NCBI GenBank assembly: GCA_934045905.1
Contig: OW203762.1
Span: 55,825,411 to 55,889,410 of the forward strand
From: Leuctra nigra
Lineage: Eukaryota > Arthropoda > Insecta > Plecoptera > Leuctridae
Reading direction: 5' to 3'
DNA: 64,000 nt
The notes under the pieces are model-generated. The model was not told the origin of the DNA and made no database searches. It was given only the letters and a program-made list of their open reading frames with translations. Numbering within the stretch: the stretch's first letter is position 1; every line of letters starts with the position of its first letter. Position numbers and translations under genes: made by a program. Positions 12,501 through 23,620 of this stretch are shown here, in pieces.

Positions 12501-15500
12501 ACTCATATTTCTAAATATAAATGCGTTTCCAAGGATAAGACATTGTGTAACATGGGAAGATGGATCATCTTTAGGTACCTATGTAGCATCTAGGATACAG
12601 GTTACCATTATGCAATTATTTAAATTAAGAAATTGTCCAGGTAGAAATAAAATATGACTCAGCAAACTTGGCACTAGCTATTCGAGAAAATAAGGAACAC
12701 GACTGACCTCTGGTGGATTCTTTGGTACTAGCCATAAGGGGGATAATGGAGGATATCACGGGGATATTTATATAAATAAATTTTATTAAATTTGCTTTAA
12801 GTTGTTTGTTATGGCTGAACGTGAAGCCAGTTCAGCAAATGCTGTGAAAAATTCAACAATGGGTTTAGCTTGTAATCCGGAGTGTTTTGACGCGTGTTCG
12901 GTTGTAAATATATCTCAACCACTGCAGGTAATCGGGAAAGAGTTGTTATGTTGTGGTGCCAAATATCTTTCAATGCAGTTGGCTTTAAGCAGTTTGGCAT
13001 AATATAACCTCGTCGTTGACGCACCGTTAAACCATAATAATCTAATCCAACACAATATCGGGTCGGGGGGTGGAATTCCACCGTCAATCTTGGGCCTTTG
13101 CTTCAGTGATGTCGGGTGGCCGGTCCTGACACATCACACTCATTTTCTTCCTCCTCCTCTTCATCTTCTGGTTGCTGCCTCTCCACCATGCCTCTCCACC
13201 TCTCTCTGCCCACAATCTTCCCTCAGTCACTGTTCCCCACTCCTCCCCTTTTTCCTCTACATCCCACTTCACCTGTTCCTTCCACTTCGCTCTCGGTCTG
13301 CCCCTTCTGCTTTCCCGCTCTCTCCCTCTTTCAAATTCCCTCTTCGGTATTCTCTTGGGATTCATTCTTCTAAGATGACCATACCAGCGCAGTCTATCTC
13401 TTCCTATCTTATAGTTGAGGCTCTCTACATGCAGCTTTTTCTTTAAATATCAGTACTTCTTTGCTTCTCCAGCGATGCTTCTGAGGAATTTCATCTCAGC
13501 TGCCTGGACATTTCCTGCTTCTTTGTTGGACAATGTCCATGTTACTGCACCAATATTATATATTTGCATAGCGATACAGTGTTGTGAAAATAAACATACT
13601 ATACAATCAATTGTTAAAATTTAGTAGAGCATTGAAAATCTGTCCCCAAGTCAATCGGATGAGATTCTTCAATTTTGTATCATTCCCCTCCTAGTACACT
13701 ACATACCTATTTCCAAAAGAAAAATTTTTCCTGTGCAAGTACTATAATACAATAGGTACACATAGTATCAAGTAGTTTCTTTCTACTTTCTACTAGTAAA
13801 AATATATACCTAGTAGTAGCTGTGATTCTCACAGTGATTCTTAGGACGTCATATGGTTTTGCAATGTTTTATGTCCCAACAAATGTTAATGTATTTTATA
13901 CTTAATAATAACTAGTAAAACTAACTAGGTAGTAGGTACCACTTACTATTTAATAATATTTTGACGGTACCTATATTATATTCCATAAGAAATGTTTTAT
14001 AATATGATTAGCAGCCCCAACCCCAACACAATAACTAAATCAGTTATTCTTATTCGTGTAAAATATGCTCCAGCACAAGTCTTCGATACTTCTTGGGGTA
14101 TCAAACTACTAAGTGAACACACTCACCACTATCTGAACCATTTTGAAGAATAAAAATAAACTGACCTCAATTCTGAACTGTCCGCCGACTGTTGCAGGCC
14201 AACCGCAGTACCGGTGCACACTCGCAGCTGTTGGAGGAGAGCCGCCAATACCGGGCCCAGATCGACCTCGTGTCATCCAAGCTGGCCGAGGCTGAAGCGG
14301 CCAACAGCGGTCTGCTGGCTCGCATCCAGGACCTGGAGAGACTCATGCAAGCGGAACGAGACTCCAACTTCAACCAGCGACAGCTGCTGGAGAAGGAGCT
14401 CAGGGTAAGTGTGATGACCTTGAACTCATCGGCGACGGAACTGTCGGGATTAGAAAGTGCATGAGAACTCTCTGAAGAACACAATTATTTTATTTTAACA
14501 AATAGTTAGGAACAGACAAAACTTTCCTGTGATTATTGTCCTTCCAACATTATTCTGATGTCGTAATACCATGTAATTTTAAATTAAATTCTTTAAATGT
14601 AGGTAAGTATAAAACCGATTGCAGTGTGTATTATTCGAGAGGTAATACATACTTGACTAATAAGAAAAGGACAGTTACTCTTGGAACAAACTATACCGTA
14701 AGAAAACACGATGAAATAAAACGACTAATGTTGTATTGTTGGTTTGCAGAGCCTCCAGGAGGAGATGGAGAAGCAGCTGCAGGAGTACCAGGACCTGATG
14801 GACATCCGCGTGGCTCTGGACCTGGAGATCGCCGCGTACCGCAAGCTGCTGGAGTCGGAGGAGGCTCGGCTGAACATCAGTCCCATGCAGAGCCCCGGGG
14901 TGCGCACGGGCCGGGGGACGCCACAGCGACGCACGCCGGTCAACGTGAGTCCTTAAACACCACCGCTATATCTTGATGTGAGCTTCAAAACCAGTCATTC
15001 TGTAGTCAATTCGTCCAATCACAAATTTAGTGACAAATAATTTTTGAGCGAGCGGAGCGAGCGTCACCACGGTACTCTTATGGCACTTTCTCTGTGTGTT
15101 TTTTTTTTTTTTTTTTTTGTCGGCACTGCCGAGATCAAACCGCTCAAGCAATCGATCTGAAATTTTGTACACATACTAACGTACTCTATGCGGTCCCTGG
15201 GATCGTTTTTGAACGGGCTCCCGTGATTGGTTCAAATTTAAAAAAAATTATCTTTCGATTGGTTGCATCAATCAATTTGAAATTTGGCAAAAACATTGCA
15301 ACCAACATTGTACCCAATCATAAAAAGTTTCAGCCAAATCCTCCTATTGGTTCAAATTTAAAACCATTTTTCATGTGATTTTTTACATTTAAACTAGAAC
15401 AGATTGACCGATCAACTTAAAACTTCGCGTGGTCATTGGTACCAACATTTTAGGTATTTTTGCCAATTTTCAGTCTAATCTGTCGTTATTTTCAAAAGTT

Positions 15501-18128
15501 TTGTCATTTTAAGGTCATTTTATTCCATAATCTTGAAAAATGTATACTAAATTGTCATCCCTGCCTTCTTTAAGCTTCTGTTCCAAGGCAAGGCCTGTAG
15601 AGCAGCCAAGCTATCCACAATGTACAGTAAAATGAAAGCATTTTTGAGCTAGCGCATAAAATCGGATGCAGTACGAAGGCCAAATCCTCTAATTGGTTTA
15701 AGTTTAAATAATGTCTTCTGATTGGTCGACAATCAAAATGTTCACATTAAGTTCAAATTTTGCATGGTGATCGAGACCAACTTAATATTAAATTTTACAC
15801 ATTGTAAGCCCAATCAGTCAAGTATTAATTGTAATTTTACGAGTTTAGTATGGGATGTCACAAGAGATTTCTGGAGAAGGTATGTAGGTAAGACTTCACG
15901 ACACAATGGATCTGTTATTCATCCAGAGTATTATGGAGATTGAAAAATTGCAGAGAAAATCGTCTTGTGCCGTGTCGTGCATCGTTACTATGGGGATGTT
16001 GCATGTTCTGTGCTCGCTCATCAACGCGTTACACTGAGCGTTTTCCTAGTGTAAGAGAATTGTTCATTAGCTGTATTTGTTGACCTCATTGCACGATTCC
16101 AGAAGTGTGCAACGCAACATTGAGAATATGGACATCAGGCCCACTACTTCTGAGGTAGAGGGCTATGTAAACTGAGCTTGAAATGAACAAGAACCTTTTC
16201 CCCGAAGCCTGCCAACGGCCACTTAGGATTCAAAAGCATTTTCTTGTAAACACCCGGCTACATAGTAGTTTTAAACTAGGAAACTCCTATACCTGGTCAG
16301 GAGATTTATGGACTTCATGGTAAAAGGAGAGGCTTTACTAAAACAAACATTTATTTTTGTTGGGGTGTGTTTTTTGTTAGCGGTCCATGATTGATGTAGG
16401 TATAATGCAGATGTCATCAACTGGCTAAGACATGAGTTTGATGTTCTAGATCCGCAAGCGCAAGCGGTTTGAAGACACGTCCTCCAGCTCGATGAGCGAG
16501 TTCATCACCAACAAGCGTGAGGCGGGTGACATCGAAATCAGCGAGGTCTGCCCTGAAGGTCGTTTTGTGCGATTGCGCAACAAAGGGGACAAAGTAAGCT
16601 GGTATTTTAAAAATACGTACAGTAAACCCTCGTTAATTCGAATTCAAGGGGACCCAAAAATTCCCAGTTCAAATTAAAAAAGTTAAAAATATATATATAT
16701 ATTTTTTTTAAATTAGTAGTGTAGTACATACCATGTTGATTGGAATGTAACGCGATGTTTTTTCATTATTTTTTGCCTTCAAAAGCTAACTCGCACTATA
16801 TACGCCTTCAAATGCTTTCAAAAATAATTTATGAAGTTGAATATTCCCGCCTAAATTGTTCTAGGGTTTGGCAAACCTGTATAAAGATAGAAGTTTGTTA
16901 TGCAGTTGGCTACTCTCTAGTCTCTATGTGTGACATAGGCCATTGAATCAATGGAAAATGCTTAGTTTGTGCATAGAGATTCATAGTTTGTGGTGATTGT
17001 TTTTTCGTAATTTGTTTGTGATTATTTTATCAATCCTTTTGAAAAGTTCGAATTAAAACAACTGTATGCAAGTAATAACATGGGCTGGGACCAAAATTAA
17101 GTTCGAATTTCGAAATAACCTAAAGTTCGATTTAGCAAAATGATTTAGCATGGTAAAACCTATCTTGATGATTGGGACCACACAACAAGTTCGAATTTAC
17201 CCCTGAATTTGAATTATCCGAGTTCGTAATAACGAGGGTTTACTGTACAGTGGGCTGTAGGTGAAATGTTATCCCTCCGTTCACCCCCCACCACATTCAA
17301 ACAACTTTTCCCGTGTTGCCGATCGAGAGGGAGGAGCCTAAACTAACGTAAATTATGGAAAGGGAGGATGGAGGGTAGAAGCTAGTCTTAGAGCAGGGTG
17401 TACAAACTAAACCTTTTGTAAAATATTTCCGTTTCATATTTTAATCATGACTCTGGTTCATATGGCGTTCATACATGTCTGACAATGTGTTCCTTAACAT
17501 TATTTTAATTTTAGCAATAATTTTCAGAGAGTTTGTGTACAATATATCAACAAAAGTATGAAATGCATTAAAATTTTATAGTAGTTCCTACCTATAGGTA
17601 CTAAACTACTAATAACAGGTATTTTAGCATAAGCCAAAATTTGAAAATGGTTGTTGTGTGTAAAGGTTTTCAATCATCTCTTTCACCATTGTTATGCCAC
17701 TGGTAACTCGACATTGAAATGTTTATGTTAAGCTTTCACTAAACGTCTATGTCGATGTTTCTCTTCAGGAAGTCTCGCTGAGCGGCTACCAGCTCTTCCA
17801 CAAGGCCGGCGACCTTGAGGTGGCCTACAAGTTCCATCGCACAAGCAAGCTGGAGGCCGGCGCTTCCCTGTCCGTTTGGTCTTCGGACTCCAAGCAGACG
17901 CATGAGCCGCCGAGCAATCTGGTGATGAAGACACAGAAGTGGTTCGTCGGGAACGACATGACCACTGTCCTCAAGAACAACACCGGAGAAGAGGTCGCTC
18001 TGAGCGAGCGCCAGCTGCAACAGATGTCGGCGTCGAGGCTGCGCGAGATGTCGGGCTACGGCGGCGAGGAGCTGTACCATCAGCAAGGGGATCCGCAGAC
18101 AGGCGAAGACCGCTGCAGCATCATGTAA
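6566..18128 (+). CDS. Lam: Nuclear lamin (complete, seven coding exons, 596 codons)
   Basis: Exons 6566-6975, 10613-10925, 11511-11672, 14198-14404, 14750-14944, 16450-16593 and 17769-18128 join in frame with canonical GT/AG borders. The product is an intermediate-filament protein of the inner nuclear membrane. The head (residues 1-46) contains SPGLSPTR, the mitotic phosphorylation site before the rod. The rod begins [19 protein letters not shown] (about 53) and ends [19 protein letters not shown] (about 388-406), the intermediate-filament termination motif. A basic nuclear localisation signal RKRKRF follows (about 431). The Ig-fold lamin tail domain (VRLRNKGDK... YKFHRTSK... SVWSSDSK... [13 protein letters not shown]) spans about 465-560. 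The C-terminus YHQQGDPQ...CSIM carries a CaaX box for farnesylation. Length and tail match arthropod lamins. The ATG at 6566 has no competing upstream in-frame start. The CRE/E2F promoter lies just upstream. Confidence 0.96.
6976..10612 (+). other. Lamin intron 1 (3.6 kb)
   Basis: It contains two further perfect CRE palindromes TGACGTCA (7453-7460 and 7504-7511), a G run near 7881-7899, and many taggta/tacct microsatellite words in the first 300 bases. A probable MITE at 9838-10131 has complementary arms (ctgaacggctt / aagccgttcag). Otherwise it is AT-rich with no convincing gene. The short open frames here do not resemble proteins. Confidence 0.6.
9838..10131. mobile_element. MITE-like element with inverted arms
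   Basis: The left arm (about 9838-9867, 'ggccccttcttttttctgaa' then 'cggctt') is complementary to the right arm (about 10101-10131, 'aagccgttcagaaaaagtta' then 'tggccgcc') with a few mismatches. No target duplication was resolved. It lies in lamin intron 1. Confidence 0.5.
12172..12357. mobile_element. Degenerate hAT-like MITE (TAGGGGTGGG ends)
   Basis: The left end taggggtgggacgtttaaac and the right end 'gcccacccctaa' are complementary over about 10 bases, the ends used by one group of short hAT elements. The interior has repeated 'gtttaaacgtt' words and a C run. No matching 8-bp duplication flanks it, so it is old or wrongly bounded. It lies in lamin intron 3. Confidence 0.4.
13030..13560 (-). 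mobile_element. RTE-like LINE 3' fragment (minus strand)
   Basis: Read on the minus strand it encodes pieces of the C-terminal end of an RTE-type reverse transcriptase protein: [12 protein letters not shown] sequence near 13490, then [15 protein letters not shown] and RRGRPRAKW (13365-13300). The 'ggaattccaccccccgaccc' type 3' UTR follows. Frameshifts and stops make it a dead 5'-truncated copy. It sits in lamin intron 3. Closely related copies are at 27225, 30945 and 56401. Confidence 0.75.
15041..16049 (+). mobile_element. Helitron/Helentron-like non-autonomous repeat, copy B
   Basis: The left end tttttgagcgagcggagcg and right end (gctcgctcatcaacgcgtt ... ttttcctag, then t) match copy A at 2345-3116. 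The internal part differs: a 'cacggtactcttatggcact' block, a T run, and several tcgattggtt-type segments. Its first 170 bases occur again in reverse orientation at about 21870-22075. It lies in lamin intron 5. Confidence 0.55.
16620..17245. mobile_element. Tigger/pogo-like MITE, TA target duplication
   Basis: The ends CAGTAAACCCTCGTTAATTC and the complementary 'taacgagggtttactg' are flanked by TA on both sides (16618-16619, 17246-17247). CAGT...ACCCTCG.TAATTCGAA is the known signature of Tigger/pogo mariner relatives. It starts only 26 bases after the exon 6 donor of lamin. A second copy is at 29403-29902. Confidence 0.85.
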
Positions 18129-19500
18129 TCTTCACACATCTACTTAGGGCCATCCACTGCCACTTGCCGAGATCGATGGTCGTCAGGGGAAAGATTTCAG
18201 GCAGAGGCCACCTGACGCTATGTTTTGTAATGATGTATCTTAAGTCTAACAAGTCAATCTCAATGGAATGGCTACCTTGCAGATTTGTTTTTCTAGTTGA
18301 AATTTATAGTAATGTTGAGAATTGAGATATTGCCATTTACTGGACTTATAATCTGCATTAGTAATGATAACATCGGCAAGAAGATTCGACAGATTCCTAG
18401 TTGGATACACAAAGTGTTTAAGTTTTAATTTTAAGTTTTAGTTTATTATTATAATAATAATATTGATAAGTATAATCTGCGTCCAGTTTAACGCGAAGGC
18501 CTGTAATGATCTTTTGTGAGGCCGTTTTTAATCTTAATTAATTACCAAAATTCATGTGGATAAAAAATATATATACCTACATTGAAAGTCTGTTGTAGAT
18601 TATGTCACAGTAGATTGTTGTTGACTTCCATTACAAACAGCTTACCATGTAGGAAAGTCACGTGAGTTTTTACGCCTGTGTTGCCATGGCAATGAATCAC
18701 GATATGCATGTGGCAGCCTTACCGATGCATTACCGACACTGACACATCAAACTCAATAGCAGGGGGTTACATTCATACTTTGATAATCATTTGTGACAAG
18801 TTCTTGATTTGTCTGCCTCAAGAAAGGTAGCTGCAGATTTCACATGCTGATAATTGCAGGAGAAATTATTTGAGCATATTTTCTGTATGTATTTACGTAA
18901 TAATAATGAAAACGCCATTGTCTATCATTGCCACCGAAACTTAATGAAGATTTCAGTAATGGTGTTTTGTTTACAAGGTATGTAGTGGACATGTCATTAT
19001 GATATTTTGAAGTTGTGACCCAATACATGTTATATTTAGTTGGTTAGTATCAAGAAGCCGAACTTGATACCGAACAAATTGACACAATTTGAGACGAAAA
19101 TGGCAGCCCTATTTTAATTTATTTTGCCAGGCTGTCTTTTGATTAAACTAAGGTAGAGCTTCCATTCCTTGTTCACTCCAATATTATTAAGTAAGTACTC
19201 GCTTGCTATGAAATAAATTTCTGTATTGTGTATTGCTTCACCACACTCGCCACAATGTTTTTGCATACCGAATTCAATTGTATTTACTGTGAAATGTTTT
19301 AAGTATTGTAGATGCTAGATCTACGTATCCTAGTTAACTAGTAGCTTAAAACTAACACCTAAATACTAGCCGTTTGTTTTTCATTATTTTATAATATGTA
19401 TCAAAATGCTATTAAGAAACAATTGTGTGGTATATTTTAATCAATATTATCACCATTGTATTTTCCACAATGAAGCTTTATTTGATAAATAAATTCAAGA
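18129..19500 (+). other. Lamin 3' UTR and flank
   Basis: No reading frame of interest follows the lamin stop. Candidate polyadenylation signals are AATAAA near 19210 and 19488-19493; the second is followed by a T-rich stretch. The UTR end is a guess. Parts of 19130-19500 resemble 23790-24020 downstream of TRMT44. Confidence 0.45.
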
Positions 19501-19921
19501 TTACATTTATATTAGAATCAAATTTGTTTATTTTGTACATCCCTAGTCAGTGACTTCCTAATAACCCATATACAAAGTAAATCGTTCAAAAGCAACTTGA
19601 GTGCCTGATTTCGAACTATCTAGCTACATTGGCTTGCGAACATTTTTACATAATGAATGATTCATAACTAATTTTTCTATGTGAGGTTAGAGTTCATTTT
19701 TTGTGTGGGTAAAGTTCATTCACGATTAGAATAGCAAGTCGATTGAAGTCGATCACGTCGTTCATTGGTCGGTCACATGAACACTGCCCTGTCAATGGCA
19801 AGACCATCTTCTTTGTATTATTGAAATTGTATAAAGTATGTGAAATACACACTTTTTAATAGTAGAAAATATTAGAAAACTTCAATAAAATTGATTTATC
19901 TTTATCTACAGTCATCTTGTA

Positions 19922-20139
19922 CACTTGGCCAAACAAAACTTGAACGTTCAATAAATCTGATTGGCTGATAAATGTAAGATCGCACCATCAGAAGTCAGTC
20001 TAAGCGATCTCATTGTCTCACTCTAGTAGGTGACCTCACATTTCAATGATAATAGCAAGCTTTGATGGGTTATGGCCTATGGGACATGACCAGCAGTCAT
20101 TCAAATTTGGTCAACGTTCAAGTTTTGTTTGGCCGAGTG
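19922..20139. mobile_element. TA-flanked MITE with CACT..GGCC arms, copy 1
   Basis: The arms CACTTGGCCAAACAAAACTT (then GAACGTT) and the complementary AACGTTCAAGTTTTGTTTGG (then CCGAGTG) are flanked by TA (19920-19921, 20140-20141). The interior words ctctagtaggtgacctcaca and tgataatagcaag recur in the element at 35118-35327, whose arms differ. No coding sequence. Confidence 0.8.
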
Positions 20140-20141
20140 TA

Positions 20142-20354
20142 CATTTCCAATATTACCACTGATATTGAAGCACAATTTTAATGACTATTATGAATTGAAT
20201 TAAGAAGAAGTAAGTAAACGGTGAAGATGTGAAGCAGCTGAAGAGAAGAGATGGATGTATGGAAGATCAACGACTCGATTGTTGAATACAGACCAATTAT
20301 GTACCTATTTTATGTGCTCAATAAATTACATTATTATTATTATTATTATTATTT
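20142..20354 (+). mobile_element. LINE 3' UTR copy with (ATT)n tail
   Basis: From 'ttccaatattaccactgata' to 'gtgctcaataaattacatta', then (tta)n, this is the near-identical reverse complement of 28598-28795. There it follows the C-terminal coding end of a LINE. It is therefore a severely 5'-truncated insertion of the same LINE family. Confidence 0.7.
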
Positions 20355-20443
20355 GATAATTGATATTTACATGTGTAGGTTTACAAATGCTCGCTTTGAC
20401 TACAGTAGTACACGGGCTTGCTATTCTAATCGTGAACGAACTT

Positions 20444-21311
20444 TATTAGTTGATTTATTTATGATTTAATGGACATTTTACAATAAAGGTCAGTCTGAAA
20501 ATAGTAATACATTTGGCGCTTACACCCCAATTTACTATATCAAATCATAATTTCAATGTCGCTTACGCCCTTTAGTGCATATGACAATTAGCAATGTCAC
20601 TGGTGCTTTCGCCCTCGAGGCGCCACTTACGCCATTGTGTAAATGATATTCCAGTTATAGAAAAGATAAAAATATTGATTTCTCAAAAAGTGGCTCTTAG
20701 GCCCTTTTGCCTTTCTAGTATCGAATTGTAGTTATAAATTCCTATTTTTAACATGTAGTCTTATCTAGGCCATCAAAATCATGACGATTTCCATGCTATT
20801 TTTGAGTTTTGAATTTTACTGAGGTTTAACGTTTTTTCAAAAAAACTGATAGTAGTTCGACGTGGTGATCGTAGGTTCGACATTCTATTGGGGAAAAAAT
20901 TGAAAACAATACCAATGTGTGCTATTTTAAAAGTTATCAACCAAAAACTGAAAATGTTTTTTGACAAGTTTGTAATTTCAAGAAAAAATATTTTTGTATA
21001 AATGTATAATATCATGATGAAGCCGCCTTAAACTAACGTAAATGCATGGAAAGGGAATATATTCGGTAATATATACCGAATATATTTCGATGACTTGCAC
21101 AATGAGGTTCACGCTTTTCATGTGTTTTGTGTTGGTGCCCGAACTTTTAAATATTGGCGCCATTTCGAGGTAAGCTGAAAGTTGCAGTTTGGTTATGGTT
21201 ATGTTTGGTTATGTGCGTCCACCACCCACCTATCTCAACCTGACAGACAACTTGGCAAGATTAGAACCTAGGTCTGTATGGCGTATGTTCTGCATTGTTT
21301 CATTGCCTAAC
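20444..21311. other. Spacer upstream of TRMT44; direct repeat 20634-20692
   Basis: No gene is seen. The segment beginning tgtgtaaatgatattccagt at about 20634 is repeated almost exactly at about 21824 inside the TRMT44 intron. An upstream ATG in frame with TRMT44 exists at 21189, but the better start is 21312. GGCGCCATTT near 21156 may mark the promoter region. Confidence 0.45.
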
Positions 21312-23608
21312 ATGGATTCAAGCTCATTTACAACTGTTGCTCGCCATAAAGGTATTACATCAGCGCAGTTCTGGACTGCAGTCAACATCTGGCAGCAGAA
21401 CCCTCACTTTGTTTGCAGAAGATTGTGTGGATCGGTTTCTCTGTTCCGGGGCAAGGTTTTATCATCCAACACAGTTTATGAACTCTTGAGCAACGTGAAT
21501 GCTCCGAATGTATATGACTGTATTAACGGTGGTCTGTGTGCAACTCTTCAAAGAGATGGAATTGATGTAGTGGAACTCCTCGAGGATGGTGCAGACGATA
21601 TAACACTTGCAATCAAGAAGCTTATACCGAGAAAATACAACAAATATAAGGCTGGATTGGACATTTCAATTTTTGGTGTGTATGCTTTATTACTTTTATA
21701 CATAATAAAATAATTGAGCAAGCGAAGCGAGCGTCTTCTTTTGGCTCTTTTGGCATGGACTTTTAAAAATGTGTAAATATCTATAAAACTGTTCATGTGT
21801 CGCTTATGTCCTTTTACCAGATTGTGTAAATGATATTCCAGTTATAGAAATGATAAAAATATTGATTTCTCAAAAAGTGAGATCCTTTTTAAAAGGATCT
21901 CGTTCAAAAACGATCCCAGAGACCTCTTAGATTATGTTAGTAAGTGCAAAATTTCAGATCGATTGGTTGTGTGGTTTGACCTGGGCAGTGCAGGCAAAAA
22001 ACAAACAAAAAACAAACAAACACACAGAGAAAGTGCCATAAGAGTATCTACCGTGGTGACGCTCGCTTTATTATTCTCATGAGAATAACCCCTGACTGAC
22101 TCATTGTGATGGAACAAGCAGATGGATTATTTATTTTGTATGTTTTCATTGCAGACAAGAAAAAAGAAATTGCATTGTTTTCTCCATTGAACGAAGCTGA
22201 GAAAAGCTCCCAAGATTTACCGGCTGTTACTATAAGTTGCACGTACATGATGCAGCTTGTCGGTGATGAGATGCAGCTTTGTGTTAAGCCTCAAGATGAT
22301 TCTCTGCCGTATGAGAGTTTGTCGTCTGATTGGCTAAAAACCGTGCTGTTTCCTAAACTTGTGAAATGGGCCCAGTTAGCCGATCCTGTGTGTTCCGATC
22401 AAGTGATACGTTCTTTATCTCTCGTCTCAGTTGATGATTATGTCAAGCTTTATGAGGAGCTGAAGGACAAGTACGGCAAGGAAATGGTTAGAATCTGGCC
22501 AGAAAACACGGATCCTGCTAAATTCGTGTACGAGGATGTAGCCATAGCAACATACTTGTTGCTTCTCTGGGAGATTGAAAGAAAGGAGAAAGGGAAACCA
22601 GATTGGAAACAATCCTTTGTTGACCTGGGATGTGGCAACGGCCTGTTGGTATACATCTTAAGCAGTGAAGGTCATCGTGGATTGGGAATAGATGTTCGTA
22701 AGCGAGGGATTTGGGACATGTACCCAGACACTACGAAACTTCAAGTATCGGCCATTAACCCTTTTGAAGGTTGTGACTTTGGTGATTTTGATTGGTTGAT
22801 CGGTAATCACTCAGACGAACTTACTCCTTGGATTCCAGTTCTGGCAAATCGCTGCTCTTATGATTGTAGTTTCTTTCTGTTGCCTTGTTGCTTTTATGAC
22901 TTTGCAGGCAATAAGTATCAGCGTAAGGACACTTCACAGAGCCAGTACGGCGAATATCTTAACTTTGTTCGACAAATATGTGATTCCTGTGGGTTTCTAA
23001 CTCGGATTGATAAACTAAGGATTCCTTCAACCAAGCGAACATGTCTAGTGGGCACAAAGCGAACATATCTTCCTGAAGATTCTACTGCAGTTGAACTAAC
23101 AATTCAGTCATTAATTAATTCAAGATGTGAAGGACATTCTAATTTTAAACCTCGTGAGAGTGTGGAAAAAGTTCGCAACTGCACAAGGATAAAGAGCGGA
23201 GTGATTGAAGAAGTCCTTCAGATCGTTTTGAAGTTGCTGCTGCAGAAACCGAAAGAGAGCTCTGATGCCGAGAGTGAGAGCAACAAATGGAATGCCGGAG
23301 GAAATGCATCATTGAAAGAACTTGCTGATTCAATTCCAAAAGAGACGCTCTTAGAATTAAAGAGCGAATGTGGTGGTTTACAAACTTTGCTTCGAAATAA
23401 GCGTCATTTATTTGTGGTGGCCCAGGGACTGGTTTCCTTGCGTGACCCAACTGCTTTATTTTCAAACCCGACATCTAGACGATCGTCAAAGAATAAAAAA
23501 TCGTGGAAGAAGACAGAAGTGAGTGTTGTGAAGAAGCCATGTTGGTTCAATGCTAATCATCCAGATGGCTGTCCTCTGCCTTCCAATAAATGTTTATTTC
23601 AACACTGA
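21312..23608 (+). CDS. TRMT44: tRNA(Ser) uracil-44 2'-O-methyltransferase, TRMT44 type (complete, two exons, 605 codons)
   Basis: Exons 21312-21675 and 22155-23608 join in phase (donor GTGTGT, acceptor ttcattgcag). The enzyme methylates the 2'-OH of U44 in tRNA(Ser) using S-adenosylmethionine, in the cytoplasm. Visible are the N-terminal FWTAVNIWQQNPHFVCRRLC block, the SAM-binding loop FVDLGCGNGLLVYIL (about residue 275) followed by LGIDVRKRGIWDMY, and the family motif DWLIGNHSDELTPWIPVLA. FFLLPCCFYDFAGNKYQRKD and YGEYLNFVRQICDSCGF follow. The C-terminus has a CCCH zinc finger (CWFNANHPDGC...C...H), as in family members. I chose the ATG at 21312 because the upstream in-frame ATGs (from 21189) precede poor, non-family sequence. 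AATAAA at 23615 lies seven bases after the stop, so the 3' UTR is very short. The only intron is filled with repeat fragments. Confidence 0.92.
21713..22085. mobile_element. Helentron-like repeat fragments in opposite orientations (TRMT44 intron)
   Basis: It begins with a forward left end (attgagcaagcgaagcgagc) and ends with a reversed left end (gtggtgacgctcgctttatt). The latter is the reverse complement of the first part of copy B at 15045-15215, including the 'gagaaagtgccataagagta' block. The element is split or made of two head-to-head pieces. Confidence 0.5.
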
Positions 23609-23620
23609 TGCTGCAATAAA

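Larger units (their letters stand above)
19712..20443. mobile_element. Mariner-like MITE with TA flanks, itself interrupted
   Basis: The arms aagttcattcacgattagaa (then tagcaag) at the left and cttgctattctaatcgtgaa (then cgaactt) at the right are complementary over about 27 bases and flanked by TA (19710-19711, 20444-20445). Inside lie a smaller TA-flanked MITE (19922-20139) and a LINE 3' tail (about 20142-20354). The outer element is therefore the oldest of the three. Confidence 0.7.

Noticed and set aside
13090..13446. Plus-strand Ser/Pro/Leu-rich frames at 13090, 30943 and 31029
   Set aside because: They are antisense readings of RTE-like LINE 3' ends.
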